DNA of 64,000 nt. Origin: Sorangium cellulosum. Its GTDB lineage: Bacteria > Myxococcota_A > Polyangia > Polyangiales > Polyangiaceae. Under the pieces are notes generated by a model. It was not told the DNA's origin and did not search any database. It worked only from the letters and a program-made list of their open reading frames with translations. The DNA lies in assembly GCF_004135735.1 (NCBI RefSeq), contig NZ_CP012670.1, positions 1,922,001 through 1,986,000 of the forward strand. Direction: 5' to 3'. Positions 35,210 through 44,011 of the stretch are shown one piece after another. Positions within the stretch are counted from its first letter, which is position 1. Every line of letters starts with the position of its first letter. The translations under genes were made by a program, and so were the position numbers.

Positions 35210-37303
35210 TCAGCTCGAGAGCTGGTCGCCGATGATCTCTGCCGCGCGGAGCGACATCGCCATGATGGTCATCTGCGGGTTCACGCCGAGCGACGACGGG
35301 ATCGCGCTCCCATCGCACACGTAGAGCCCTGCCACGTCGTGCGCCTGGTGATCCGGCCCGACGCAGGACGACCGAGGATCGACGCCGACGCGGCACGTCC
35401 CGAGCGGGTGGAACGCGGCCACGTCGAGGTCTCCCGCCTTGATGCGCCGCGCCCTCAGCCGCTCCAGGTCCCCGGGGCCGTTCACCTCGTCGCACCCGGC
35501 CACGAGCGGCAGGACGCGCCGCGCCCCCGCGGCCAGGAACACCTCGCAGAGCAGCTCGATCCCGCGCTGCATCTTCGCGACGTCCTCCTGGTTCATCGTG
35601 TAGAGCAGGAGCGGCGAGCCGCCGGGCCCGAGCCGCACTTCCCCGCGGCTCGTGTCCTTGATCATGAACCCGAACGTCGCGAGGCGCGGGTACTGCTCCA
35701 TCAGCGCCGTGAAGCGACGCCCCGTCCAGGGCACGGCGAGCGCGGCCACGTCGAACGGGAGCGAGCCCCCCTCGAACATCAATCCCTCGTCGGCGAAGTG
35801 GTCGATCTGGTAGCCCTGCGGGATGCCCTGCCACTGATCGATCCGTTCGTCGAACAGCGCCATCACCTTCGAGGCCGGGTGGATCGAGAGGTTCTTGCCC
35901 AGCATCCCGCTCGTGAGGCACGCGCCGCTCCGGCGCAGGAGCAGCGGCGTCATGAGCGCGCCCCCGGCCACCACGACCGCCTCGGCCCGGACCACGAGCC
36001 GCGGCCGTCGCTTCGCGCCCCCCTTCGCCCGGCCGCCGTTGCGCCCGTCGCCCCGGCCTCCGCCCAGCACCGCGGTCGCCCCGCGCGCGCGGCCCGCCAC
36101 GATGTCGATCGTCCTCACGCGCGCCGCCGTGATGAGCTGCGCGCCGCGCTTCAGCGCCTCGGGCACGTAGCTCACGTCGGTCGAGCGCTTCGCCCCGGTG
36201 GGGCAGCCGAAGCAGCAGACACCCTGCCCGTCGCAGCCCGGCGCGTTGCGCGGGAGCGGCCCGTGCCGGTAGCCGAGCCGCTCCGCGCCGCGCCGGATGA
36301 TCGGCCCGATCGCCCCGAGGTGCAGCGGATCGGCCGGGGTGACCTGGAGCATGCGCTCGACGCGCTCGTAGTAGGGCGCGAGCCCCTCGGACGAGAACTC
36401 CGCGGGCAGCCCCATGCCGCCGCGCCATGACGCGAAGGTGCTCTCCGGCGCCCGGTAGCAGGTGCCCGAGTTGATCACGGTGCTCCCCCCGACCGCGCGC
36501 CCCGAGAACACCGGGATCCCCACGTTGCCGAGCGCCATGTCGAGCCCGTGATTCCGGTACATGTCCCGGTAGGCGCGCGCGGGCCGCCCGCTGAAGCTCG
36601 AGCGGCGATGGTAGTCGCCCTCCTCGAGCAGGAGCACCGCGTGCCCCCGCGACGCGAGCTCGTAGGCCGCGGCCGCGCCGCCGGCCCCGGTGCCGATCAC
36701 GAGGACCTCGCACTCGAGCTCCATGTCCTGCTCGATCTCGCGCCCGTTCGTCACCTGCGCGAGCCAGCGGGGCGCCTCGTCGCGGACCGTGGGCAGCTCG
36801 TAGCGGCAGCCGACGTGCTGGAACATCTCGGGCCGGTCGAAGTGGAGGAACCGGAGCGGCGTGAGCACGGCGCGCAGCAGCGAGCGCAGCGCCAGCGCGC
36901 GGCTCTGCTCGAAGCCGCGGAGCACCTCCATCCGCTCCTCGAGCGGCAGCGCCGACAGCGGCCGGAGCCGCGTCGGCAGCGGGGCGAGCTCCATGGCCCA
37001 GAGCGCCGCGCGCAGCCCCTGCGCGAGGTGCGGCGGGATCGACGAGAGCCACGCCGCGAGGCGGCCGGCCGTCGCGGCGCCCCCGCCGTCGAGGAAGCGC
37101 CCGGGCGGCATGGCCGCCTCCGCGAGCGCGGCGGCGATGCGCCTCTCGCGCCCCGAGAGCCCGGGCTCCTCGCCCCGGCTGCCCCCTTCCGCGGGCGCGC
37201 GCTCCGCGCCGGTCTCGCTGTCCTGCCTCGCCGTCCCCGGCCAGAGCCACCTCCGCTCCAGCGCGGGCAAGCGCCCGAAATCGAGGTCCAATCCCAGGGT
37301 CAT
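35210..37303 (-). CDS. GMC-family FAD-dependent oxidoreductase
   Basis: 697 aa. Glucose-methanol-choline superfamily flavoenzyme, closest in style to cholesterol/alcohol oxidase-like members. A non-homologous N-terminal region of about 190 residues precedes the FAD-binding VLVIGTGAGGAAAAYELASRG (about 200-220). The GMC body (GGSTVINSGTCYRAP) follows, with the C-terminal catalytic block HPLGTCRVGVDP (His near 630) and the FAD-binding SLGVNPQMTIMAMSLRAAE. A cluster GCDGQGVCCFGCPTGAKRS in mid-sequence is also typical of this long subgroup. The substrate is unknown. An operator-like dyad covers its promoter. Confidence 0.88.
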   Translation of the reverse strand: MTLGLDLDFGRLPALERRWLWPGTARQDSETGAERAPAEGGSRGEEPGLSGRERRIAAALAEAAMPPGRFLDGGGAATAGRLAAWLSSIPPHLAQGLRAALWAMELAPLPTRLRPLSALPLEERMEVLRGFEQSRALALRSLLRAVLTPLRFLHFDRPEMFQHVGCRYELPTVRDEAPRWLAQVTNGREIEQDMELECEVLVIGTGAGGAAAAYELASRGHAVLLLEEGDYHRRSSFSGRPARAYRDMYRNHGLDMALGNVGIPVFSGRAVGGSTVINSGTCYRAPESTFASWRGGMGLPAEFSSEGLAPYYERVERMLQVTPADPLHLGAIGPIIRRGAERLGYRHGPLPRNAPGCDGQGVCCFGCPTGAKRSTDVSYVPEALKRGAQLITAARVRTIDIVAGRARGATAVLGGGRGDGRNGGRAKGGAKRRPRLVVRAEAVVVAGGALMTPLLLRRSGACLTSGMLGKNLSIHPASKVMALFDERIDQWQGIPQGYQIDHFADEGLMFEGGSLPFDVAALAVPWTGRRFTALMEQYPRLATFGFMIKDTSRGEVRLGPGGSPLLLYTMNQEDVAKMQRGIELLCEVFLAAGARRVLPLVAGCDEVNGPGDLERLRARRIKAGDLDVAAFHPLGTCRVGVDPRSSCVGPDHQAHDVAGLYVCDGSAIPSSLGVNPQMTIMAMSLRAAEIIGDQLSS

Positions 37304-37329
37304 CGTCGCCCGAGCCCCCCTGTGATAAC

Positions 37330-37368
37330 TTCTGTTGATTCTGTAGCAACAGAATATTCGAAACGCAA
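37330..37368 (-). promoter_or_regulatory. Promoter and overlapping operator dyad of the GMC oxidoreductase gene
   Basis: On the minus strand TTGCGT (37368-37363), a 17-bp spacer and TACAGA (37345-37340) form a sigma-70-like promoter about 35 nt before the ATG. A perfect 8-bp dyad, TTCTGTTG at 37330-37337 and CAACAGAA at 37347-37354 with 9-bp spacing, spans the -10 box. It is therefore well placed for repression. Confidence 0.55.
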
Positions 37369-37423
37369 GACGGCTCGACCGCTCGCCTTGGCGCGCCCGG
37401 GTCAGGCGCGCGGCGCGGCCCGG

Positions 37424-38467
37424 CTACGGCATGGGGAGGACCCAGACCGGCGAGAGGGGCTTCAGGCCGAGGTGCTCCCAGGCGTCCTCGGCGATCGCCA
37501 GGGTGCGCTGCCCCTCCTCGCGGAAGCTCGCGGTGACCGCGCGGAAGTAAGGCGGCTCGGGGGCCTCGAGCGCGATGATGCCCTTCGGATCCGAGGGGCT
37601 CGGCGTGAGCGGGCGGCCGGCCTTGGCCCGCCGCGTGTCGCTCACGAGCGAGATCTCGTCCATGCGGGCGGTGAAGTGCGGCCCGCCGTCGAACGGATCG
37701 ACCCGGTGGGCGTAGCGGAAGCCGATGCGGCGCAGGAGCTTCTCCACCCCCCGCGTCTGCGCGCCCACCTTGCCGATCACGCGCTGCGCGTCGTCGGGCA
37801 AGAGCGTCGCGTAGATGGTCCCCTCGGGGAAGAGCCCCTTGATGAACTCCTTGTTCTTCTTGGAGAGCAGATCGGCCTCGGCGTAGCTCATGCCGGTGAA
37901 TTTGCGCCCGAGCGCCTCCCACAGGTGGCTTGTCCCGTCGGGCTCGAGCGGGGGCATCAGCTCGGCGAGGATCTCTTCCTGGAAGAGCTCCTGGCGCGCG
38001 GCCATGTAGAGGAAGCGGACGTAGGAGATCATCGTGCCGAGCTTGTCGGGCCCCTGCCGGTACGCGGGCATGAGCACGAGTCCGCCGATCTCCGTGGGGC
38101 CATTGTACGAGTAGCCGATGCGCAGCACGGTATGGTGAAAGTGCTTGTCGATCGTGGCCGAGTACTTCTCCTCGTCGAGCACGTCGAAGTAGATGTACGG
38201 CACGCCGCGCCGGCCGAGCTGCGCGATGATCATCGAGGTCCCGACGATCGTCCCCCGCTCGCCCTTCGTCCGGTCGACGAGCACGAAGACGTACTGGCGC
38301 AGGCGAGGGTCCTGGATTGCCCCGCTGAAGCTCCTGTGGCTCTCGGCGACGATCTCGTGGATGGCGTCACGGTTGTTCGGCAGGTTCACCGAGTTCAGGT
38401 GGCGCGCGACATGGAGGAGCTGCTCCTCGTCGCCGGTCACGGCTGCGCGTATTTCATACGAGATCAT
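37424..38467 (-). CDS. Arginine N-succinyltransferase (AstA)-family protein
   Basis: 347 aa from ATG 38467. It matches the AstA family of GNAT-fold acyltransferases along its length: MISYEIRAAVTGDEEQLLHVA at the start, then a core with PTEIGGLVLMPAYR, LGTMISYVRFLYMA, ELMPPLEPDGTSHLWEALGRKFTGMSYAEAD and RIGFRYAHRVDPFDGGPHF. AstA succinylates L-arginine in the AST catabolic route. No astB/C/D/E genes are nearby, so the acyl donor or substrate may differ. The stop is 121 bp upstream of the GMC gene on the same strand; a separate promoter lies between them. Confidence 0.82.
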   Translation of the reverse strand: MISYEIRAAVTGDEEQLLHVARHLNSVNLPNNRDAIHEIVAESHRSFSGAIQDPRLRQYVFVLVDRTKGERGTIVGTSMIIAQLGRRGVPYIYFDVLDEEKYSATIDKHFHHTVLRIGYSYNGPTEIGGLVLMPAYRQGPDKLGTMISYVRFLYMAARQELFQEEILAELMPPLEPDGTSHLWEALGRKFTGMSYAEADLLSKKNKEFIKGLFPEGTIYATLLPDDAQRVIGKVGAQTRGVEKLLRRIGFRYAHRVDPFDGGPHFTARMDEISLVSDTRRAKAGRPLTPSPSDPKGIIALEAPEPPYFRAVTASFREEGQRTLAIAEDAWEHLGLKPLSPVWVLPMP

Positions 38468-38628
38468 CGCCGCAAGCGTACGCGCGGGGCTCGCCCTCCG
38501 CCATTGTCGCGGCGCCGGCGCGCGAGGGTCACAACCGACGTCGCGAGGTCTCCGCGTCTCCTCGTCGCCGCGCGCCGCCCGGCCACGGGCGGGTCGGGCG
38601 GCGCGGCCGCGGCCCGGGGCGGCGCGCG

Positions 38629-39474
38629 TCAGCCGAGCTGAGCCCCGAGCGCGGCGTCCATGGCGTCGAGCGGCGGCTCTCGCCCGGTGTACAGCCGGAA
38701 CTGCTCCGCCGCCTGGTGGAGGAGCATCCTCCCGCCGTGAACGGCCGTCGCGCCGCGCCGCCGCGCCGCCTCCACGAGCTCCGTGCGCATCGGTTTGTAC
38801 ACGATGTCCATCACCAGGAGATCCTCCCGGAGCGCCTCTTCCGGGATGGGGCTCCGCGGATCGACCTCGGCCATGCCCCGCGACGTGGCGTTCACGAGGA
38901 GGTCGTGGTCGGGCGACAGCGCCTCCGGGCCGAGCGCCACGGCCGTCCCGCCGATCGCCGCCGCGAGCGCGCGCGCCTTCTCGAGATCGCGGTTGGCGAC
39001 CGTGACGGACGCGCCGCGCTCCGCGAGCCCGAACGCGACCGCGCGGGCAGCGCCGCCGGCGCCGAGGAGCAGCGCCCGCGCGCCCCCGAGCTGCCTCACC
39101 TCCTCGAGCGCCCGGACCGCGCCGATCCAGTCCGTGTTGTAGCCCTTGAGACACCCGCCGTCGTTGACGATCGTGTTGACCGCCCCGATCCTGGCCGCGA
39201 CCGGATCGAGCTCGTCGAGCAGCGGGATTACCGCCTGCTTGTAGGGCATCGACACACCGAGGCCGCGAATTCCGAGCGCCCGCATCCCGCGCGTCGCGCC
39301 TTCGACATCGGTCACCGCGAACGGGATATAGGTAAATTCGATCCCCAGCGCGCGGTAGCCGGCGAGGTGCATGGCGGCCCCTGTCGATACCGGATGACGC
39401 GAGATCGATCCGCAGAGTGTGAGGCGGCCCAGTACCTCGGAGCGTGATGCAGTCGATGAAGCGTGGCCGTGCAT
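38629..39474 (-). CDS. aroE: Shikimate dehydrogenase
   Basis: 281 aa. NADPH-dependent reduction of 3-dehydroshikimate in aromatic amino acid synthesis. The substrate pocket SISRHPVS (23-30), catalytic K79 in SMPYKQ, the NTIVNDGG and NTDWIG motifs (with the catalytic Asp), and the nucleotide-binding GAGGAARAVAFGLAERG are all present. It is divergent from lepB, with 47 bp between the starts, so promoters must be compact or lie inside coding DNA. Confidence 0.94.
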   Translation of the reverse strand: MHGHASSTASRSEVLGRLTLCGSISRHPVSTGAAMHLAGYRALGIEFTYIPFAVTDVEGATRGMRALGIRGLGVSMPYKQAVIPLLDELDPVAARIGAVNTIVNDGGCLKGYNTDWIGAVRALEEVRQLGGARALLLGAGGAARAVAFGLAERGASVTVANRDLEKARALAAAIGGTAVALGPEALSPDHDLLVNATSRGMAEVDPRSPIPEEALREDLLVMDIVYKPMRTELVEAARRRGATAVHGGRMLLHQAAEQFRLYTGREPPLDAMDAALGAQLG

Positions 39475-39521
39475 GCAGCGAAGCTGGCTCGTCTCGAGCG
39501 CGGATGCTAGCTCCGCGTGCG

Positions 39522-40256
39522 ATGACCGAGCCCGGCTCCCCCCGGCCGGCGGTGGAGGCCGCGACGGCGTGCCTCCAGCCCGTCAAGGCTGGCCTATGTT
39601 ACCCGCGACCCGATCGCGCGCTCGCGCTGCGCGCTTATCAGACCTGCGCGCCGGTCGGGCGCCGCTTGCTCAAGATCCTCGCCGTGCTCGCGATCCTCAC
39701 GCTGGGTCGCTCCACGCTCGCTGACCAGTACCACGTGCCCACCGGCTCGATGTGGCCGACGATCGTCCCGGGCGACCGCATCCTGGTCGACAAGAGCGCC
39801 TACGGTCTCCGCGTCCCGCTCACGGATCGCTACGTGATCGAGCGCGACGGGCCCCGCGCCGGCGAGGTGGTGCTGTTCGCGGATCCGCGGGGCGGCTCGA
39901 CCCTGCTCGTGAAGCGCGTGATCGCGCTCCCTGGCCAGACGGTGATGCTCCGGCGAGGCGTGCTGTACGTCGACGGCGCGGCGCAGCCGCTCGAGCGGCT
40001 CGAGGACGGGACGATGGTGGAGCACCTCGGCGGGGTCACGCACGCGGCGGGCGAGCGCGACATGGCCGCGTTCGGGCCGGTCGTCGTGCCGCCGGACCAC
40101 CTCTTCGTGATGGGCGACAACCGCGCCGCCTCGCTCGACAGCCGCGAGATGGGCGCGGTGCCGAGGTCGCTCCTCCGCGGCCGTGTGCTCAGGGTGGTCT
40201 ACCACCACGACGCCGGGGGCCTCGATCTGTCGCGCGCGCTGCTGAGCGTCGACTGA
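39522..40256 (+). CDS. lepB: Signal peptidase I
   Basis: 244 aa. Membrane-bound S26 peptidase that removes signal peptides from exported proteins. A cytoplasmic N-terminus precedes one transmembrane helix (LLKILAVLAILTLG, about 49-62). The Ser/Lys dyad is S76 in PTGSMWPTI and K131 in LLVKRVIALPGQ, with the conserved box MGDNRAASLDSR near the C-terminus. ATG 39522 was chosen; an in-frame ATG at 39444 would run into aroE's start region. It is convergent with ftsH. Confidence 0.92.
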   Translation: MTEPGSPRPAVEAATACLQPVKAGLCYPRPDRALALRAYQTCAPVGRRLLKILAVLAILTLGRSTLADQYHVPTGSMWPTIVPGDRILVDKSAYGLRVPLTDRYVIERDGPRAGEVVLFADPRGGSTLLVKRVIALPGQTVMLRRGVLYVDGAAQPLERLEDGTMVEHLGGVTHAAGERDMAAFGPVVVPPDHLFVMGDNRAASLDSREMGAVPRSLLRGRVLRVVYHHDAGGLDLSRALLSVD

Positions 40257-40289
40257 CGACCGCGCGGCCGGCGTCGCGCGCGCCCCTCG

Positions 40290-42110
40290 TCAGCGGCACG
40301 TCGCCATCATCGCGCGGAGCTCGTCGCCGGCCAGGGTCTCGACCTCGTAGAGCCGGGCGGCGATGCGCTCGAGCGCCGCGCGGTGCTCGTGGATCATCGC
40401 GCGCGCTCGATCCTCCGCGTCGGCGAGGATCCGCGCGACCTCCGCGTCGACCTCGCGCGCGGTCGCGTCGCTGCACTCCCGCGGCGCCGCGCCCGAGGGC
40501 GCCGCGCCGCGCCCCTCGCCGAGGAACGACAGCGGCCGCCGCGGCTCCAGCGCCGAGAGCCCCACGCCCTGGCCCATCCCGAGCTCGCGCACCATGCGGC
40601 GCGCGAGATCCGTCGCGTGCAGCAGGTCGTCCTGCGCGCCGGTCGAGACGTCCCCGATGGCCTCCTCCTCGGCGACGCGCCCGCCGAGCAGCACGACCAG
40701 GCGGTCGAGGATCTCCTGCCGGCTCCACAGGTACCGGTCCTCCCGCGGCTGCTGCATCGTGTAGCCGAGCGCCCCCGGCCCGCGCGGCACGACGGACACC
40801 TTGCGCACCGGGTCCTGCGTCGGCAGCAGCGTGGCCGTGAGCGCGTGCCCCACCTCGTGGTAGGCGACCACGCGCTTCTCGCGCGCCCCTAGCCGCCTGC
40901 CGCGCCGCTCGAGCCCCGCGAGCCCGCGCTCGATCGCCGCTTCCAGATCGCGCTGGCCCACCGCGGTCGCCTTGCGCCGCGCCGCGAGCAGCGCCGCCTC
41001 GTTGACGATGTTCGCCAGATCGGCCCCGACGAGCCCGGCGGTCTGCGCGGCCACCGCGTCGAGATCGACCTCCGGCTCGAGGAGCACCTTCCGCCCGTGC
41101 ACCGCGAGGATCTCCTGCCGCTCGGCGAGGTCGGGCGGGTCGACGTGCACCCTCCGGTCGAAGCGCCCCGCCCTGAGCAGCGCGGGGTCGAGGATCTCGG
41201 CGCGGTTGGTCGCGGCGATGACGATCACGGCCGTGTGCGCGTCGAACCCATCCATCTCGGTCAGGAGCTGGTTGAGCGTCTGCTCGCGCTCGTCGTGGCC
41301 GCCGACGGAGCCGCCCAGGCCGCGCGCCTTGCCGACCGCGTCGAGCTCGTCGATGAACACGATGCACGGCCCCTTCTCGCGCGCCTGCGCGAAGAGGTCG
41401 CGCACGCGCGCGGCGCCGACGCCGACGAACATCTCGACGAACTCCGATCCGCACGCGCTGAAGAAGGGGACGCCCGCCTCTCCCGCGATCGCCCGGGCGA
41501 GCAGCGTCTTGCCCGTGCCGGGCGGACCCACCAGGAGCACGCCCCGCGGCATGCGCCCGCCGAGCCTCTCGTACCGCTCGGGCGCCTTGAGGAAGTCGAC
41601 GATCTCGGCGAGCTCGGCCTTCGCCTCGGCGCTGCCGGCGACGTCGTGGAACGTCGCCCTCGGCCCCTGCTCCTCGTAGAGCCGCGCCTTGTTCCTGCCG
41701 AAGTTGAGCGCGGAGTTGGGGACGTTCCCCGCGGCGGGCGCCCGGCGCGACAGGAGATGGATCATCGCGACCAGGCCGGCGAGCGGCAGCAGCAGCCAGA
41801 GGTGCGGTAGAAACCCGCGCTCGTCCGCGACGCGCGTGTAGGCGATCCCGCGCCGGTCGAGCTCGGCGAGCAGATCCTTCTCGGTCTGCTCGATGCGTCC
41901 GGTGCGGTAGCTCCGCGGCGCGCCCGTGCTCGGAGCGGGCTCCGTTCGTCCGATGTACATGCCGTCTCGGATCTCGACCTCGACGAGCTGTCCCGTCTCC
42001 GCGAGCGAGCGGAATTGCGCGTACGGGATGCGACGGTCGGACGCCATCACCGCCTGGAACAGCAGCGCCGATCCGAGCAACAACACGAGAACAATCCAGA
42101 ACGAGCGCAT
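40290..42110 (-). CDS. ftsH: ATP-dependent zinc metalloprotease FtsH
   Basis: 606 aa from ATG 42110 with GGAGGCGG just upstream. Membrane AAA protease for quality control of membrane and regulatory proteins. TM1 at about 4-22, a periplasmic domain, TM2 at about 104-120, Walker A GPPGTGKT (195-202), Walker [13 protein letters not shown], second region of homology, and the zinc site H418-E-V-G-H422 with a third ligand Asp in [15 protein letters not shown]. It is slightly divergent (HEVGH rather than HEAGH). It lacks the long acidic C-terminal tail seen in E. coli. Confidence 0.95.
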   Translation of the reverse strand: MRSFWIVLVLLLGSALLFQAVMASDRRIPYAQFRSLAETGQLVEVEIRDGMYIGRTEPAPSTGAPRSYRTGRIEQTEKDLLAELDRRGIAYTRVADERGFLPHLWLLLPLAGLVAMIHLLSRRAPAAGNVPNSALNFGRNKARLYEEQGPRATFHDVAGSAEAKAELAEIVDFLKAPERYERLGGRMPRGVLLVGPPGTGKTLLARAIAGEAGVPFFSACGSEFVEMFVGVGAARVRDLFAQAREKGPCIVFIDELDAVGKARGLGGSVGGHDEREQTLNQLLTEMDGFDAHTAVIVIAATNRAEILDPALLRAGRFDRRVHVDPPDLAERQEILAVHGRKVLLEPEVDLDAVAAQTAGLVGADLANIVNEAALLAARRKATAVGQRDLEAAIERGLAGLERRGRRLGAREKRVVAYHEVGHALTATLLPTQDPVRKVSVVPRGPGALGYTMQQPREDRYLWSRQEILDRLVVLLGGRVAEEEAIGDVSTGAQDDLLHATDLARRMVRELGMGQGVGLSALEPRRPLSFLGEGRGAAPSGAAPRECSDATAREVDAEVARILADAEDRARAMIHEHRAALERIAARLYEVETLAGDELRAMMATCR

Positions 42111-42178
42111 TCGCCCGCCTCCGCGAGGACAGGAGACGACGTTGCCGGCGAGGCCGGGCGCGTCGTCCCTGTCGCCCA

Positions 42179-42231
42179 CCGTGTGCCTACCGTGCGTTTA
42201 CCGTGCATCTACCGTGCGTTCCCGTGCGCCT
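42179..42231. repeat. Five 11-bp phased repeats between ftsH and a lipoprotein gene
   Basis: CCGTG(C/T)-type units start at 42179, 42190, 42201, 42212 and 42222, with period 11, 11, 11 and 10 (one helical turn), mostly in the form CCGTGCGTTTA. They lie in the gap between the divergent ftsH and lipoprotein starts. The repetition is seen directly; a regulator-binding role is inferred. Confidence 0.8.
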
Positions 42232-42280
42232 TGCACGGAGCCTGCCAAGACGGTCTGCACGGAGCCTGCCAGGGCGGTCC
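42232..42280. repeat. 24-bp direct repeat, two copies
   Basis: TGCACGGAGCCTGCCAAGAC (first 20 bases) at 42232 recurs at 42256 with two changes. It is adjacent to the 11-bp repeat array in the same intergenic gap. Near the junction, CGTGC-GCCTT-GCACG can form a small hairpin. Confidence 0.8.
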
Positions 42281-42391
42281 GTGCACCGTCGAGGCCAGCC
42301 GGGGCCAGGCAATGGCGAGCCCGCCGTCGCAGCGCCGAGCGCGTCCGGCGCGGCATGGACAGGCGGCTCGAATCGATCAACCCTCGTTCTC

Positions 42392-42916
42392 ATGTGGAGA
42401 GTGCTTGCCTTGATCACGGGTCCTGTCTCGATAGTGCTGCTCGGGTGCGCCGGGGCTCCGCCGCCTCCGGCCGAGCAGCCCGAGCCCGCGCCGGCGGAGG
42501 CGCCCGCGTCCAGCGCAGCGCCCACGCCGGAGGCCGCCCCGGGCGCCGAGGCGCCTGTGGCGGAGCCGGCCGCGGCATCGTCCGCCCCCGAGGCGCCGGC
42601 AGCGCCGCGGCGGGACGACTCCGTGCCTGACGACTATGCGCTCATGCATGGCGACTGCGTGGAGCTCGGCAAGCAGCTCACGGCGCTCACGCGCTCGGAG
42701 CAGGTCGCGGCGCTGAGCGCCAGGCTCACGGCCGAGCAGCGCAGCGAGACCGAGAAGCGGATCGACGTCGTCGCGGCCACGCTGGGCGAGCAGTACGCCC
42801 AGGCGTGCGAGCAGAATGTCGGCAAGCACGTGGATCCGAGGTCGCTCAAGTGCGCCTTCGACGCGCGCACCGTCAAGGCGTTCGAGGCGTGCCTCAACGG
42901 GCCGCCGTCGAAGTGA
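42392..42916 (+). CDS. Small lipoprotein with Ala/Pro-rich linker
   Basis: 174 aa from ATG 42392. The signal peptide ends in LLGC (C19). A low-complexity Ala/Pro/Glu linker of about 55 residues is followed by a 100-residue helical domain (DYALMHGDCVELGKQLTALTRSEQVAALSARL...) with three or four cysteines (GDCVELG, QACEQN, LKCAFD, EACLNG), probably disulfide-bonded. Similar small lipoproteins are common in myxobacteria; the function is unknown. Tandem repeats occur on both sides of the gene. Confidence 0.72.
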   Translation: MWRVLALITGPVSIVLLGCAGAPPPPAEQPEPAPAEAPASSAAPTPEAAPGAEAPVAEPAAASSAPEAPAAPRRDDSVPDDYALMHGDCVELGKQLTALTRSEQVAALSARLTAEQRSETEKRIDVVAATLGEQYAQACEQNVGKHVDPRSLKCAFDARTVKAFEACLNGPPSK

Positions 42917-42976
42917 CGCGCAGGCGGCGCGTCCGCGCAGGTGATGCGCAGGCGGCGCGTCCGCGCAGGTGACGCA
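42913..42976. repeat. 28-bp tandem repeat at the 3' end of the lipoprotein gene
   Basis: Near-identical units start at 42913 and 42941 (GTGA(C/T)GCGCAGGCGGCGCG...), with the first 8 bases of a third at 42969. The first unit contains the lipoprotein stop codon. Confidence 0.85.
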
Positions 42977-43024
42977 TGGACAGCGCGCCTCGCGCCGGAT
43001 GACGACGCGCGCGATGCAGATATA

Positions 43025-43282
43025 ATGGACGCAACTTCCATGGACACGTCGCTCCTCGATGACCCCTGGATCGCGGCACAGGTCGACGCCGCCGTGGCGC
43101 CTTACGTGAGCTGCCTGCCGGCGCACGAGGTCGCGTGGATGCGCGAGCAGCTCGTGGAGGTCTTGCTGAACGACGAGGAGGCGGCCCGCCTCCTCCGGCG
43201 CGCGCACCCGCGCGAGGTGGACGAGAGCGGCGAGCGGGCGTTCGGCGTGCTCGGCGCGGCGGGGCGCGCCAAGGCGGGATAG
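43025..43282 (+). CDS. Small hypothetical protein upstream of a sigma factor
   Basis: 85 aa from ATG 43025, or 80 aa from ATG 43040. Acidic, helical, no signal or membrane segment (SLLDDPWIAAQVDAAVAPYVSCLPAHEVAWMREQLVEVLLNDEEAARLLRRAHP). The stop is 2 bp before the sigma-factor GTG, so the two genes are surely co-transcribed. It could be a regulator or accessory of that sigma factor, but this is only positional inference. TATAAT at 43021-43026 overlaps the first ATG. If that is a real -10 box, translation must begin at 43040. No convincing -35 is present. Confidence 0.6.
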   Translation: MDATSMDTSLLDDPWIAAQVDAAVAPYVSCLPAHEVAWMREQLVEVLLNDEEAARLLRRAHPREVDESGERAFGVLGAAGRAKAG

Positions 43283-43284
43283 CG

Positions 43285-43953
43285 GTGCGCGCGCCGGAAG
43301 ATCAGCTCATCCACGAGGGGCTCGCCGTGCTCCACCAGACCGCGCGGCGCATTGCGCGTCGCCTCGGTCGCCGCATCCCGGTCGAGGACCTCATCGCGCT
43401 GGGGCACCCGGCGCTGATCGAGATCGCGAGGACCTACGACCCGAGCCGGTCGACGTTCGGCGCGTACGCCGCGACGAAGATCCGGTGGGCCATCTTCGAC
43501 GGCATCCGCCGGGAGACGCGCTGGCGGTCGGCCGCCGCGCGCGCCAGCGCGCTCGCTGCGTCGGCGCGCTTCGCCGAGGGGCGCGGGGCGGACGACGACG
43601 CCGGCGCGCCGGCCACGCAGGAAGCTTACGCCGCGCGGCTCGGCGGCCTGCTCGCGGGGCACGCGGCCGCGATGGCGCTCGGCATGGCGGCGGCGCACGG
43701 CGACGTCGCCGCGCTCCCCGACGCCGCGGACAGCCCTGAGGAGTGCGCCTCGCGCGCGCAGCTCGCGCAGGCGGTGCGCCACGCCGTGCGCGAGCTCCCC
43801 GAGCGCGAGCGCGCCCTCGTGGAGCGCCACTATTTCGACGGCGAGCGCTTCGATCAGATCGCGCAGGATCTCGGCATCAGCAAGAGCTGGGCGAGCCGGC
43901 TGCACAGCCAGGCCATCGAGCGGCTGGGGGAGCTCCTCCGCGCGGCGCGATGA
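43285..43953 (+). CDS. Sigma-70 family RNA polymerase sigma factor (group 3/FliA-like)
   Basis: 222 aa from GTG 43285. Region 2 is recognisable (LAVLHQTARRIARRLGRRIPVEDLIALGHPALIEIARTYDPSRSTFGAYAATKIRWAIFDGIRRE, here about residues 9-75), with the core-binding and -10-recognition pattern of FliA/SigB-type factors. An Ala-rich region 3-like linker follows. Region 4 is the helix-turn-helix LPERERALVERHYFDGERFDQIAQDLGISKSWASRLHSQAIERL (about 170-215). No flagellar genes are present. In gliding myxobacteria such factors serve stress or developmental regulons. A bidirectional hairpin follows. Confidence 0.85.
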   Translation: MRAPEDQLIHEGLAVLHQTARRIARRLGRRIPVEDLIALGHPALIEIARTYDPSRSTFGAYAATKIRWAIFDGIRRETRWRSAAARASALAASARFAEGRGADDDAGAPATQEAYAARLGGLLAGHAAAMALGMAAAHGDVAALPDAADSPEECASRAQLAQAVRHAVRELPERERALVERHYFDGERFDQIAQDLGISKSWASRLHSQAIERLGELLRAAR

Positions 43954-43972
43954 GGGCGCGGCGCCGCGGGGC

Positions 43973-43995
43973 GCGGCCGCTCGCCGAGCGGCCGC
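43973..43995. terminator. Bidirectional hairpin between sigma factor and lipoprotein genes
   Basis: GCGGCCGCTC (43973-43982) pairs perfectly with GAGCGGCCGC (43986-43995) around a 3-nt loop, midway between two convergent stop codons. No U-run is present. Confidence 0.6.
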
Positions 43996-44011
43996 CGCGT
44001 CGCCTCGAGCG

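Noticed and set aside
39444..39521. Longer lepB start at ATG 39444
   Set aside because: It would overlap the divergent aroE start and add sequence unlike signal peptidases; ATG 39522 is sufficient.
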